A stretch of 64,000 nt of DNA from contig LADR01000010.1 in NCBI GenBank assembly GCA_000961655.1, positions 62,001 through 126,000 of the forward strand, in the 5' to 3' direction. The stretch's first letter is position 1; each line of letters starts with the position of its first letter. The notes beneath the pieces were generated by a model, which was given only the letters and a program-made list of their open reading frames with translations, had not been told where the DNA came from and did not search any database. Made by a program: the position numbers and the translations under genes. Shown here piece after piece: positions 54,708 to 62,738 of the stretch. The DNA is from Desulfatitalea sp. BRH_c12. GTDB taxonomy: Bacteria > Desulfobacterota > Desulfobacteria > Desulfobacterales > Desulfosarcinaceae.

Positions 54708-56573
54708 ATGATCCTGGTCCTGAAAAAAGATGCAAATGACGCTGACAAAAGCCGTATTCGTTCCGAACTGTTCGCGAAAGGCTGCGTCGTACGCGAAATG
54801 AACGGCACCGGACAAACCGTCATCGCCGCCATCGGGCGCGGCGACCTGGACATCGCCGAACTGGCCGCCCTGCCCGGGGTAGCCGAGGTAGTCCCCATCA
54901 CCAGCAAATTCAAACTGGTCGGCCGTCAGTGGCACCCGCAAGACTCTGAAGTCACGGTCGGACCGATCACCATCGGCGGCCAGCGCATCGCCCTGATCGC
55001 CGGCCCGTGCGCCATTGAAAGCATGGACCAGGCGCTGACCACGGCCCGCGAAGTTAAACGTTACGGCGGCGTGCTGTTCCGCGGCGGGGCCTTCAAACCA
55101 CGCACCTCGCCTTACTCGTTCCAGGGCATGGAAGAAGAAGGGCTCAAAATTCTGGCCCAGGTCCGCGCGGAGACCGGCATGCCGGTGGTCACGGAAATCA
55201 CCTCGGTCAGCCAGGCCGACCTGATGCTCAGGTACGTGGACATGGTCCAGGTGGGCGCCCGCAACATGCAGAATTTCGAACTGCTGAAATGTGTCGGGCG
55301 CATGGGCAAACCGGTCCTGCTCAAACGTGGGTTGGCATCGACAATCGAGGAGTGGCTGATGTCGGCCGAGTACATCCTGGCCGAAGGCAACGACCAGGTG
55401 GTCTTGTGCGAACGCGGCATCCGCACCTTCGAACCTTATACGCGCAACACCCTGGATCTTTCAGCCATCCCGGTGCTCAAGAACCTGACCCACCTGCCGG
55501 TCGTGGTCGATCCGAGCCACGCCACCGGCATCCGCGAAAAAGTTGCCCCCATGGCGCGCGCCGCCATCGCCGCCGGCGCCGACGGCTTGATGGTCGAGGT
55601 GCACCACGATCCGGACAAGGCCCTCTCCGACGGTCCACAGAGCCTGTATCCGGAACAGTTCGGTCAATTGGCCCGCGATATTTACGTCATCGCCCCGGTG
55701 GTCGGCAAGCAACTGGATTTCGACTATCTTGAAAAATCGTCCCGCTATCAGCAGCAGCCGCGCGGTGAACAGGTGATGGCCGCCTACCTGGGCGAACCGG
55801 GCAGCTTCAGCCATATCGCCTGCACCCAATACCTGGGTGGCGAGGTCGCAACAGCCCCCCAATCTTCCTTCCGGGCCATCTTCGATGCGGTCCAGAACGC
55901 CGAGGCGCGCTACGGCATCATCCCCCTGGAGAACTCACTGACCGGCAGCATTCATGAAAACTATGATCTGCTGCTGGCCTATGACCTTAAAATCGTCGGC
56001 GAGTTGTACCTGCGCATCATCCATCACCTGATGGCCGCCCCGGGTACCGGGCTTGAAGATGTCCGACGCGTCTGGTCGGCCGAACCGGGTATCCAGCAGT
56101 GCCGCCAGTTCCTGGACCGCTACCCCCAATGGGAGCTGGCCACGGTGCCGGCCACCAGCAGTGCGGTACGCCGCCTGCGCGACGGGCAAAAAGGCGATGC
56201 GGCCATCGGCAGCCGCGAAGCCGCCGTTCTGAACGACATGCACATCATTGCCGAAGGCATCGAGACCGATCCACGCAATTTCACACGCTTTGTCATTGTC
56301 GGCAAAACCCCCTTGGCCGACCGGCCCAAGACAAAGTCCTCTATCGTCTTCTCAACCGCCAATCAACCCGGTGCGCTGTTCGAAGTGATGCACATTTTTG
56401 CCGACCATCACATCAACCTGGTCAAGCTCGAATCGCGCCCCATTCACGGCAAACCGTGGCAATACATGTTCTACGCGGATATCCAGGCCGACGTGCAGGC
56501 CCCGGAGTTGGGTGCGATGCGCGCGACTATCCTCGAGCGAACCGAATACTTTAAGGTCCTGGGTACTTATTGA
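54708..56573 (+). CDS. Fusion of DAHP synthase (type I-beta) and prephenate dehydratase with ACT domain
   Basis: One 621-aa protein carries: a ferredoxin-like N-terminal regulatory domain (1-70) as in TM0343-type DAHP synthases; the DAHP synthase barrel (85-345; GPCAIES at 99-105, FKPRTSPYSFQG, VDPSHATG at 268-274, EVHHDP); prephenate dehydratase (355-535; AYLGEPGSFSH, PLENSLTGSIHENYD, catalytic NFTRF 524-528); and an ACT domain (545-615) with the Phe-binding ESRP at 575-578. It thus holds the first step of the shikimate pathway and a terminal step to phenylalanine, with Phe probably feeding back through ACT. GGGAGG precedes the ATG. Expression is governed by the Phe attenuator upstream. No chorismate mutase domain is present. 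Confidence 0.93.
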   Translation: MILVLKKDANDADKSRIRSELFAKGCVVREMNGTGQTVIAAIGRGDLDIAELAALPGVAEVVPITSKFKLVGRQWHPQDSEVTVGPITIGGQRIALIAGPCAIESMDQALTTAREVKRYGGVLFRGGAFKPRTSPYSFQGMEEEGLKILAQVRAETGMPVVTEITSVSQADLMLRYVDMVQVGARNMQNFELLKCVGRMGKPVLLKRGLASTIEEWLMSAEYILAEGNDQVVLCERGIRTFEPYTRNTLDLSAIPVLKNLTHLPVVVDPSHATGIREKVAPMARAAIAAGADGLMVEVHHDPDKALSDGPQSLYPEQFGQLARDIYVIAPVVGKQLDFDYLEKSSRYQQQPRGEQVMAAYLGEPGSFSHIACTQYLGGEVATAPQSSFRAIFDAVQNAEARYGIIPLENSLTGSIHENYDLLLAYDLKIVGELYLRIIHHLMAAPGTGLEDVRRVWSAEPGIQQCRQFLDRYPQWELATVPATSSAVRRLRDGQKGDAAIGSREAAVLNDMHIIAEGIETDPRNFTRFVIVGKTPLADRPKTKSSIVFSTANQPGALFEVMHIFADHHINLVKLESRPIHGKPWQYMFYADIQADVQAPELGAMRATILERTEYFKVLGTY

Positions 56574-56668
56574 AACGGCTGGGGGCTTTTCAGCGAAGGC
56601 GACTATTTCAGGCATGCAACCTGCATATCCTCACGCGGTTCGAACCCGAACGACGAGAGGAGCCAAAC

Positions 56669-57046
56669 ATGGCGATTGTGGAAAAAAGGCTATACCCGCG
56701 GCTGTCACTCAGGGTCGAAGACGGCTATTTCGGGAATTTCAGGCTGGACGACCAGGAGACCCTGGTTGCTCCGATTGTCAACATCAGCGCCGGCGGCCTC
56801 TGCATGGTTGCCGACGCGCGTGGCAAGATCCGGCAAGGGGCGATATTCATACTGCGCAACATCATCGGCGGTGCCAACTTTTCCTTTGTCAGCGAAATCA
56901 GCGGCGACATCCGCTGGATCAAGCAACTGGGGAGCCCCAACCAGGTCTCGGTGGGATGCCGCTTCCATAATATGACCGACTCTTTGCGGCTGCAGCTGAC
57001 AAAATTCGTCGATTCAGAGCGCATGGTGCGCGGCCAATATGATTGA
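56669..57046 (+). CDS. PilZ domain protein (c-di-GMP effector)
   Basis: A 125-aa single-domain PilZ protein: the RLYPRLSL segment supplies the N-terminal arginine motif and NISAGGL the D/N-x-S-x-x-G motif; GCRFHNM is the third conserved segment. ATG 56669 has GAGGAG upstream. It follows aroF-pheA by 95 bp and may be co-transcribed with it, though a functional link is not obvious. Confidence 0.85.
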   Translation: MAIVEKRLYPRLSLRVEDGYFGNFRLDDQETLVAPIVNISAGGLCMVADARGKIRQGAIFILRNIIGGANFSFVSEISGDIRWIKQLGSPNQVSVGCRFHNMTDSLRLQLTKFVDSERMVRGQYD

Positions 57047-57171
57047 ACTGACCCGCTCGGACGGGCGCGCCGCTAGAGGTGAATTCCCGAAGCACGCGCT
57101 TATCTAAAAGCATACGAGGGTACCACCTTCGAATACACATCCCACATGGCAAGGCGTGAACAATGCGCCTG

Positions 57172-57543
57172 TCAAGGCCTCATCTGGTCCAGCAGACCGC
57201 GGAGATGCTGGGCGTCTTTCGGCTGGGGAACAACGGGCAACTGGGCCAGAATCCCCAATCCCTCGCTGCGCTCGTGAAAATCCGCTTCCGAGGCAGCACT
57301 TAAAACAGCCGTGTGCACGAAAGCATTGATTTCGAGCAAGCGCCGGACGATGTCCAATCCAGCCGTTTGCGCCACCTCCTCATCGATCACGGCAAGCGTG
57401 ATCTTGCGATTCCTGGCCGCGTTGAGCGCTTCCGAGACCGAATCGACCGATATCAAATCCACGCCTTTGCCCAACGCCTGCACAAAAGGCTGCATCTGGG
57501 ATGAACGCGCCGTCACCAGAAGAATAGTTTGCAAAGTACTCAT
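57172..57543 (-). CDS. Degenerate response-regulator receiver protein
   Basis: A 123-aa CheY-like fold. A candidate phospho-acceptor Asp (LAVIDEEVA) and a Thr/Ser region (TAVLSAASE) exist, but the conserved Lys-Pro motif reads PQP and the N-terminal acidic pair is missing, so phosphorylation is doubtful. The start is the ATG at 57543 (GGAG 6 nt upstream); ATG 57555 is an alternative. It sits at the end of the ORP-like cluster, on the same strand, 57 bp from the zinc-ribbon gene. Confidence 0.65.
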   Translation of the reverse strand: MSTLQTILLVTARSSQMQPFVQALGKGVDLISVDSVSEALNAARNRKITLAVIDEEVAQTAGLDIVRRLLEINAFVHTAVLSAASEADFHERSEGLGILAQLPVVPQPKDAQHLRGLLDQMRP

Positions 57544-57599
57544 CTTTTTCTCCATATTGCCTTCACCGACATGTCCCTTTTACCTCCGATGAAGGCCAC

Positions 57600-57806
57600 C
57601 TACAGTGTTTTGCCGCAGCAGGAACCAGGCCCCGCGCAGCCGGTGTGTCCGGGATGCTGACCACAGCAGCCCGTGTCACCAGGCCCCGGCAGCGGTTGAC
57701 CGGCCTTGCCCGTCAGGCTGCTGGTGGCCGACATGAGTTTTTGCGTATCGGTCCCCCCACAATCGGGGCACTTCAAACCATCGGCCTGGTAGGTGGTTCC
57801 ATCCAT
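57600..57806 (-). CDS. Small zinc-ribbon protein, FmdB-like C-terminal half
   Basis: A 68-aa protein with LKCPDCGGTDTQKLMSATSS, the second half of the FmdB zinc-ribbon pattern, and a Gly/Pro/Cys-rich tail (CCGQHPGHTGC, GSCCGKTL). The usual first CxxC is missing and an in-frame stop lies directly before the ATG, so it may be a shortened family member. It follows the NifX-like gene by 78 bp. Confidence 0.6.
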   Translation of the reverse strand: MDGTTYQADGLKCPDCGGTDTQKLMSATSSLTGKAGQPLPGPGDTGCCGQHPGHTGCAGPGSCCGKTL

Positions 57807-57884
57807 TCAGCAGGGTGCAGCGCCCAGACCGGTTTTTCAGCCAGCAGGACGCGACACCCCAAAAAAGCACTTTTGGCGGATCGC

Positions 57885-58268
57885 TTAATGCGCACCGCCG
57901 CCCCCGCACGTATGCATCTGCTGGAATTGGACCAACTTGCCATCGATGGCGGCCTGCACGGCCTCGCCCACGGTGCGGGCCTCCCCCCCATGCAGCACCT
58001 GGATGCCGACCTGGTTGAATCCCATCAATGGACGAAGCCCCATGCCCCCGGCGATCAGCTGCTGAACGCCTTTGCCTGCCAGATACTGCACCGGCGCCAT
58101 GCACCCGCCTTGCTGATGGGGTATATTGGGAATAACCGCAACATCTTGAATAGCGCCATCCTGCACTGAAACCAGCGTGTACAGGTCGCAGTGGCCGAAA
58201 TGAGCGCCCAACCCCGATTCCAAACCACCGGGTGTCTCGGACGGTACTGCTATCAATGTTGTGTTCAT
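57885..58268 (-). CDS. NifX/NifB-like dinitrogenase iron-molybdenum cofactor family protein
   Basis: A 127-aa protein of the PF02579 family: IAVPSETPGGLESGLGAHFGHCDLYTLV, then NIPHQQGGCMAPVQYLAGKGVQQLIAGGMGLRPL, and a C-terminal HTCGGGGAH Cys/His tail that could bind metal. Family members carry Fe-Mo or Cu-Mo-S clusters (NifX, ORP). In this setting, with two MinD-like ATPases, it resembles the cluster-carrying proteins of the Desulfovibrio ORP complex. GGAGG precedes the ATG. Confidence 0.85.
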   Translation of the reverse strand: MNTTLIAVPSETPGGLESGLGAHFGHCDLYTLVSVQDGAIQDVAVIPNIPHQQGGCMAPVQYLAGKGVQQLIAGGMGLRPLMGFNQVGIQVLHGGEARTVGEAVQAAIDGKLVQFQQMHTCGGGGAH

Positions 58269-58321
58269 GGAACCTCCTTAGAGTTTGTTGCTTTGTTGAT
58301 TGTTAAAAGATGTAACGAATT

Positions 58322-58419
58322 ATGGTTATGCAATGCTTTCCAAAAGCGTGCGACACGGAGAGGTGAGCATTACTTAACACTTCGCCAATAGTCGGGCTTG
58401 AGCGAACTGCATAACCAGA
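58322..58419. repeat. Dispersed TIR repeat, copy 5 (internally deleted)
   Basis: Keeps both ends (GGTTATGCAA at the left; AGCGAACTGCATAACCAG at the right) and 'gagaggtgagcat' of the interior. It separates the NifX-like gene from the two ATPase genes. Confidence 0.75.
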
Positions 58420-58427
58420 TAAACGAT

Positions 58428-59288
58428 TTATCGAATCAGCAATTCCCATGCTTTACGCAACTGCTGGGCAACCGCGCCGTCGGCATACTCGGTGATCGCC
58501 TGCCCCCTGACCATGGCATGTACAAAATCGACATGATGCGGCAACTCGGCCAGAATCGGCATTTGGCGTCCCTGGCAAAAGGCGCGAATGCGACCGGCAA
58601 AGTCAGCATTCAAATCGCACTTGTTGATCAGACCGGCCACCGGAACGCGAAAATGCTCGCACAACGCCACGATACGCTCCAGGTCGTGCAAACCTGAAGG
58701 CGTCGGCTCCGTGACAATCAGGGCGCGGCTGATGCCTGACAAGGCGCTGATCACCGGGCAGCCGATTCCGGGGGGACCATCCGAAAGGATGGTGCCTGCA
58801 CCGGTTTTTTCGGCCAGCGCTTTGGCCTCGCGCCGCAGCAGGGCCACCAGCTTGCCGGAATTCTCTTCACCTGGATACAGCTGCGCATGCACTAACGGCC
58901 CGAAGCGTGTGTCGGCCACGCTCCAGTGGCCGCATTGCCTGGGAACGCTCTCGATCGCCTTCTCCGGACAAAAATGCACGCATACACCGCAGCCCTCACA
59001 GCGGATCGGGTCCACAGCATAAGAGGCGCCATTGCAACGCACCGCCTTGAACTGGCACATCTCGGCGCAGGTTCCGCACTGCGTACATTTCTGCGCATCG
59101 ATGTGCGCCGCACTGCCGGATACAAAAGGCGTGGGTGTCGTCGGCGCCGGCCGTAAAATCAGGTGCAGATCAGGCGCGTCCACATCCAGGTCGCACAGCA
59201 CCGCCCGCTCGCTCAAGTGGGCGAAGGCCGCCGTCAGCGAGGTCTTGCCCGTGCCGCCCTTACCGCTGATGATCAGAATTTCATGCAT
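58428..59288 (-). CDS. MinD/Mrp-like ATPase with inserted ferredoxin domain (second of pair)
   Basis: A 286-aa P-loop ATPase: deviant Walker A GKGGTGKTS (9-17), CDLDVDAPDLH (switch-like) and DGPPGIGCPV. Between them sits a two-[4Fe-4S] insertion (CTQCGTCAEMC; CEGCGVCVHFC). Start ATG 59288 has AGGAGG 6 nt upstream and overlaps the stop of the first ATPase by 8 nt. Paired ATPases of this kind are part of the ORP complex in Desulfovibrio, linked there to cell division and to building a Mo-Cu cluster protein. Confidence 0.9.
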   Translation of the reverse strand: MHEILIISGKGGTGKTSLTAAFAHLSERAVLCDLDVDAPDLHLILRPAPTTPTPFVSGSAAHIDAQKCTQCGTCAEMCQFKAVRCNGASYAVDPIRCEGCGVCVHFCPEKAIESVPRQCGHWSVADTRFGPLVHAQLYPGEENSGKLVALLRREAKALAEKTGAGTILSDGPPGIGCPVISALSGISRALIVTEPTPSGLHDLERIVALCEHFRVPVAGLINKCDLNADFAGRIRAFCQGRQMPILAELPHHVDFVHAMVRGQAITEYADGAVAQQLRKAWELLIR

Positions 59289-60159
59289 GCCGGACCTCCT
59301 GAAAGGTACCGGCCGCCTGCCGGATCGTATTGGCCAGTTGCCGGAACAGGTCGGCCATTGTTTCCGAACTGCCGGACAAAACCTGCCCGGCGGCATATGC
59401 TTCGGCAATGGCTCTCTGGTAGGGAATTTCCGCAAAAATCGGCAACCCGACTTCACCGCAGAAACGGTAAACATCCGCGTCGCCCAAGCCGGCCCGGTTG
59501 ACCACAACCCCCATCGGCTTGCCCAGAGGCTGAAAGGCCTGGTACGCCAATCGCAGATCAAAAACCCCGAAAGGGGTCGGTTCGGTCACCAGCACAATGA
59601 TGTCACTGTCGATCACCGCGCTGACCGCTGGACAGCTGACCCCCGGCGGTGCGTCCATCAACACATCGGCGCCAGCGGGGAACCCCTCCGCCTGCATCAA
59701 CGCGGCCTGGACCTGTCGGATCAGCGGCGGGCTCATGGCCTCGCCAATGCGCAACCGCCCCATCAGAAAACCAGCTGACCCGGTCCGGCCCCATGACACC
59801 TCGCCCAGCACGCGACTGCCCGCGGTAATGGCACGGGTCGGGCACACAGCCATACAGCCCCCGCAACCATGGCACATTTCCGGGAAAACGAGCACGACGG
59901 TATTGAACACCGAAATAGCTTTGTACGCACACAAATTGGCGCAGGCCCGGCAGTAATTGCATTGGCTCTCATCGACCTGCGGCACGGCCATCAGGGCGTC
60001 ACGCCGGCCCGCTATCTCCGGTTTCAGGAACAAGTGCAGATTGGGCTCTTCGACATCGAGATCGACCGCGATCACGGGAGCATCCCATATGGCCGTCAAT
60101 GACGCCGTCACCATGGTTTTACCGGTTCCGCCCTTCCCGCTGGCAATGGCCACCTTCAT
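59281..60159 (-). CDS. MinD/Mrp-like ATPase with inserted ferredoxin domain (first of pair)
   Basis: A 292-aa paralogue of the next gene: Walker A GKGGTGKTM (8-16), VDLDVEEPNLH, ferredoxin insertion CNYCRACANLC and CHGCGGCMAVC, and DAPPGVSCPA. Its start overlaps the stop of the DUF134-NifX gene by four bases, and its stop overlaps the second ATPase, so the three are translationally coupled. The two ATPases probably act as a heterodimer on a NifX-like client. Confidence 0.9.
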   Translation of the reverse strand: MKVAIASGKGGTGKTMVTASLTAIWDAPVIAVDLDVEEPNLHLFLKPEIAGRRDALMAVPQVDESQCNYCRACANLCAYKAISVFNTVVLVFPEMCHGCGGCMAVCPTRAITAGSRVLGEVSWGRTGSAGFLMGRLRIGEAMSPPLIRQVQAALMQAEGFPAGADVLMDAPPGVSCPAVSAVIDSDIIVLVTEPTPFGVFDLRLAYQAFQPLGKPMGVVVNRAGLGDADVYRFCGEVGLPIFAEIPYQRAIAEAYAAGQVLSGSSETMADLFRQLANTIRQAAGTFQEVRHA

Positions 60160-60902
60160 GCACGCACACCTTTCGCATCGGTCAACGCCGACCAGGTCAC
60201 CGCCCCGCTTTTGAAACGTTCGAGCGCTTCGCGCACCGTCATATTTTCCAGATCCTGGGCCACGCGGATGCCGGCGGCGGACAACGCCTGAAACGCCTTG
60301 GGACCGACATAGCCGGTCAGCACAGCAGTGGCGCCAGTGCCCGCAACAATTTCGGCAGCCTGGATACCCGCGCCCTGAGCGCGCACTTGCGCAGCCCCGT
60401 TTTCAACATAGCGAAATGACAAAGTGTCCGGATCGATGACGATGAAGCCAGCCGCGCGTCCGAAACGCGGATCAACCGCATCGTCGAGCGTAGGTCCATC
60501 GCTGGTAATGGCGATCGTGTTCATCAAGACGTTCTCCTTCCCTGCATTGGGTATTTCGGCGGCCGAACGGTCGTCGGTCGATGAGACGCTCACGGTGGCG
60601 CTCTTTGGCACAGCGACAGGATGATCCGCTGTATGAATACGCAACGCCAACCCGCCGATCAACGCTTTGGCCACCGTATTGCGGGCCGAAGACAAAATTC
60701 GTCCGAAAGTCTGTCGCGATACATGCATGCGCTGCGCCGCAGTTGCATGACTGAGCCCCTCGAAATCGGCCAACCGTATCGCCTCGAAACCATCCAGGGG
60801 CAAATACACCTCAGCCAACTCGCGCAACGGCACACCGCGCGGCTTGAAATAGGTCACCTCGGGCGTGGTGTTGATATTTCGACATTTTCGTGGACGCACC
60901 AT
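60156..60902 (-). CDS. DUF134 regulator fused to NifX-like domain
   Basis: This 248-aa frame joins a DUF134 domain (1-95; MVRPRKCRNI, GFEAIRLADFEGLSHATAAQRM, VSRQTFGRIL, a sigma-region-4-like helix-turn-helix) and a NifX-like PF02579 domain (127-245; AITSDGPTLDDAVDPRFGRA). At residue 127 an ATG (60524) has AAGGAG eight bases upstream, so a free 122-aa NifX-like protein is probably also made. The gene overlaps the first ATPase by four bases. A cluster-sensing regulator is a possible reading. Confidence 0.88.
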   Translation of the reverse strand: MVRPRKCRNINTTPEVTYFKPRGVPLRELAEVYLPLDGFEAIRLADFEGLSHATAAQRMHVSRQTFGRILSSARNTVAKALIGGLALRIHTADHPVAVPKSATVSVSSTDDRSAAEIPNAGKENVLMNTIAITSDGPTLDDAVDPRFGRAAGFIVIDPDTLSFRYVENGAAQVRAQGAGIQAAEIVAGTGATAVLTGYVGPKAFQALSAAGIRVAQDLENMTVREALERFKSGAVTWSALTDAKGVRA

Positions 60903-60918
60903 TTTCGGTCCTCACTTA

Positions 60919-60988
60919 TGAGCGTATGCTACTTACGTCTCAACTACGACTCCAAAATACAAAAGTCAAGTAAAAGAGCATATGCTCA
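60919..60988. promoter_or_regulatory. Paired operator-like palindromes upstream of the DUF134-NifX gene
   Basis: TGAGCGTATGCTA (60919-60931) and GAGCATATGCTC (60976-60987) share the motif TGAGCRTATGCT; the second overlaps the end of the upstream DUF134 gene. They are candidate binding sites for one of the DUF134 proteins. Confidence 0.5.
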
Positions 60989-61354
60989 AAATTGGTCAGC
61001 CAGACGCCCCCTGCGCTTCGCACCCTTGCCTTGGCGATCCGCGCATGACGACACATCGCTACCGCTCAAGCGGTAATCCCCCCCGTCAATATGAATCGCC
61101 CAACCCCTGCTGAGCGCCCGGGCCACGTTGCGACGCGCTTCGCCCAGGATACGCGAAAAAGTCGCCCGCGACACCTCCATGCGCGCTGCAGCCTCACCAT
61201 GCGCCAGCGCCTCGGCATCTGCCAACCGCAATGCTTCCAGACCTTCTACCGACAAGTTGACCCCGGTAAGGCCCTCAAGCGGAACCCCCTGAGGTTTATA
61301 AAAGGTGTGCACGGGCGCTTGACCCACTCGGCGGCATTTTCTCGGTCGCGGCAT
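60986..61354 (-). CDS. DUF134 putative DNA-binding regulator
   Basis: A 122-aa DUF134 protein (MPRPRKCRRVG, LEALRLADAEALAHGEAAARM, VSRATFSRILGEARRNVARAL) with a helix-turn-helix like that of sigma region 4. It lacks the NifX extension of its neighbour 83 bp downstream. A perfect 20-bp palindrome lies 11 bp before its start codon, suggesting autoregulation. DUF134 genes commonly accompany NifX/Mrp genes in anaerobes. Confidence 0.85.
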   Translation of the reverse strand: MPRPRKCRRVGQAPVHTFYKPQGVPLEGLTGVNLSVEGLEALRLADAEALAHGEAAARMEVSRATFSRILGEARRNVARALSRGWAIHIDGGDYRLSGSDVSSCADRQGKGAKRRGRLADQF

Positions 61355-61365
61355 AGTCCCTCTAG

Positions 61366-61385
61366 TTATGAAATTAATTTCATAA
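61366..61385. promoter_or_regulatory. Perfect 20-bp palindrome upstream of the DUF134 gene
   Basis: TTATGAAATTAATTTCATAA reads the same on both strands and lies 12-31 bp upstream of the ATG at 61354, a position suited to an operator. Confidence 0.65.
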
Positions 61386-61571
61386 TATGCAGATTGGCGC
61401 TATTCGTCAAGCCATAATTATGAACAATATTTCATTTGATCACCTTCCCGATCGCCGGCACGAAATTCCGCTGATGCCGCGCCGCCCGCGTTCAGCACAA
61501 CGTCAGGTGCTTCGGGCGCGTGTTGCACGCCCTATCCGTCATGCGATTTTGTGTCGATCAGGTAGGATGAC

Positions 61572-62372
61572 CTACATTTTATCAGAGGTGTCGGCCCGCG
61601 AAGATCGGGCATGATGACTTTTTGCAGAGGAAAGCACTTTTTGGACATACGCGCGGGTTTCACGAAAAGGCACATCGGCACCATATCGCATCACCCTTGC
61701 CGGCCCGGCATTATAAGCAGACAACGCCTTCTTCAAATCCTGTCCGAACATGTCCAGCATCCGGCGCAAATAGCGCGCACCGCCATCGATATTCTGCTCG
61801 ACATTGAAAGCATCGTCCACACCCAATTCACGGGCAGTCGCCGGCATCAACTGCATCAAACCCAGCGCACCAGCCGGAGAAACCGCCCGCACCCGGAAAT
61901 TGGATTCAGCCTCGATCACGCTGCGAATCAGCCCGGAAGACAAATCGTATTTGGCCGCGGCCCTATCGATACTTCGCGCAATGCGCGCCGACTCCGACAT
62001 CCCAGGCGCTTCAACCCCATTCAGCCGGACCGCATGCATCGCATGAAGGCCCTCAACCCGTTCAGCCGCAGCGCCCACTTCAGGTTCAGCCATTTCCGGA
62101 GACGCTTGAAAGCCGACGGCACCCGCCCCTCCAGCAACCGGATCGCGCGGCAGCCTTGCGGCCACAGGATTCTTTAAATAGTCGCCTATGCGCATACCAG
62201 CACCCGGCGCAACCGGCGCGGGCGACCGGGATTCCAAACCAGCCAGAACCGTCTCGAAGCGGGTTATCGGGTCCGCACCCCGGCCCGCAACATCCTCGGA
62301 CCCGCGCGTCGGTTGGGCCATACCCGCTTGCTTGAAATAATCGTGAATGGTCAAATTTGTTTTTGGAACCAT
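61572..62372 (-). CDS. Lytic transglycosylase, SLT domain
   Basis: A 266-aa protein with a Pro/Ala/Gly-rich N-terminal half of low complexity and a C-terminal Slt70-like domain (about 135-255): catalytic Glu in VIEAESNF, GLMQLMPATA, AYNAGPARV. No signal peptide is visible, which is unusual; such proteins can be flagellar or secretion-system exported muramidases (the MVPKTNLTIHDYF start recalls these). ATG 62372 has AGGAGGAGG upstream and is preferred to 62438. Confidence 0.85.
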   Translation of the reverse strand: MVPKTNLTIHDYFKQAGMAQPTRGSEDVAGRGADPITRFETVLAGLESRSPAPVAPGAGMRIGDYLKNPVAARLPRDPVAGGAGAVGFQASPEMAEPEVGAAAERVEGLHAMHAVRLNGVEAPGMSESARIARSIDRAAAKYDLSSGLIRSVIEAESNFRVRAVSPAGALGLMQLMPATARELGVDDAFNVEQNIDGGARYLRRMLDMFGQDLKKALSAYNAGPARVMRYGADVPFRETRAYVQKVLSSAKSHHARSSRADTSDKM

Positions 62373-62738
62373 GACCTCCTCCTGATTTTGCGCTCCCAAT
62401 GAAGCCAGCAAAATCCGTTCCAAAACACCCTGAGGCAATTTATTAAAAAATTCAAATGCTTATAATATAGACCGTCGTCGTAGCCGATATGAAACCGATC
62501 CTTTTTGCCGGATGCAGGCAAAATATTGACACCGCCCCCACATGCATTGTGTGTACGGGGCTAACTTACCCCTGTGATCTCTCTGTGCGCTGTGCTATTT
62601 TTCTTTTTGGTTACGCGGTTCGCCCAGTGACTATTGGCGTTTTCGGGATTGGCACGGAGGAGGTGAGCCGGGGATCTCACTTAACCGAAATGGATATTTT
62701 TTGTACATGACCCATGGCATGGAGGATCGATACCCCCT
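62373..62738. other. Intergenic region with a repeat fragment
   Basis: About 62624-62675 matches the CCAGTGACTATTGG / TTCGGGATTGGCACGGAGG repeat seen at 31934 and in the array at 7443-8395. No gene is supported. The promoters of the transglycosylase and ywbE should lie here. Confidence 0.5.
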
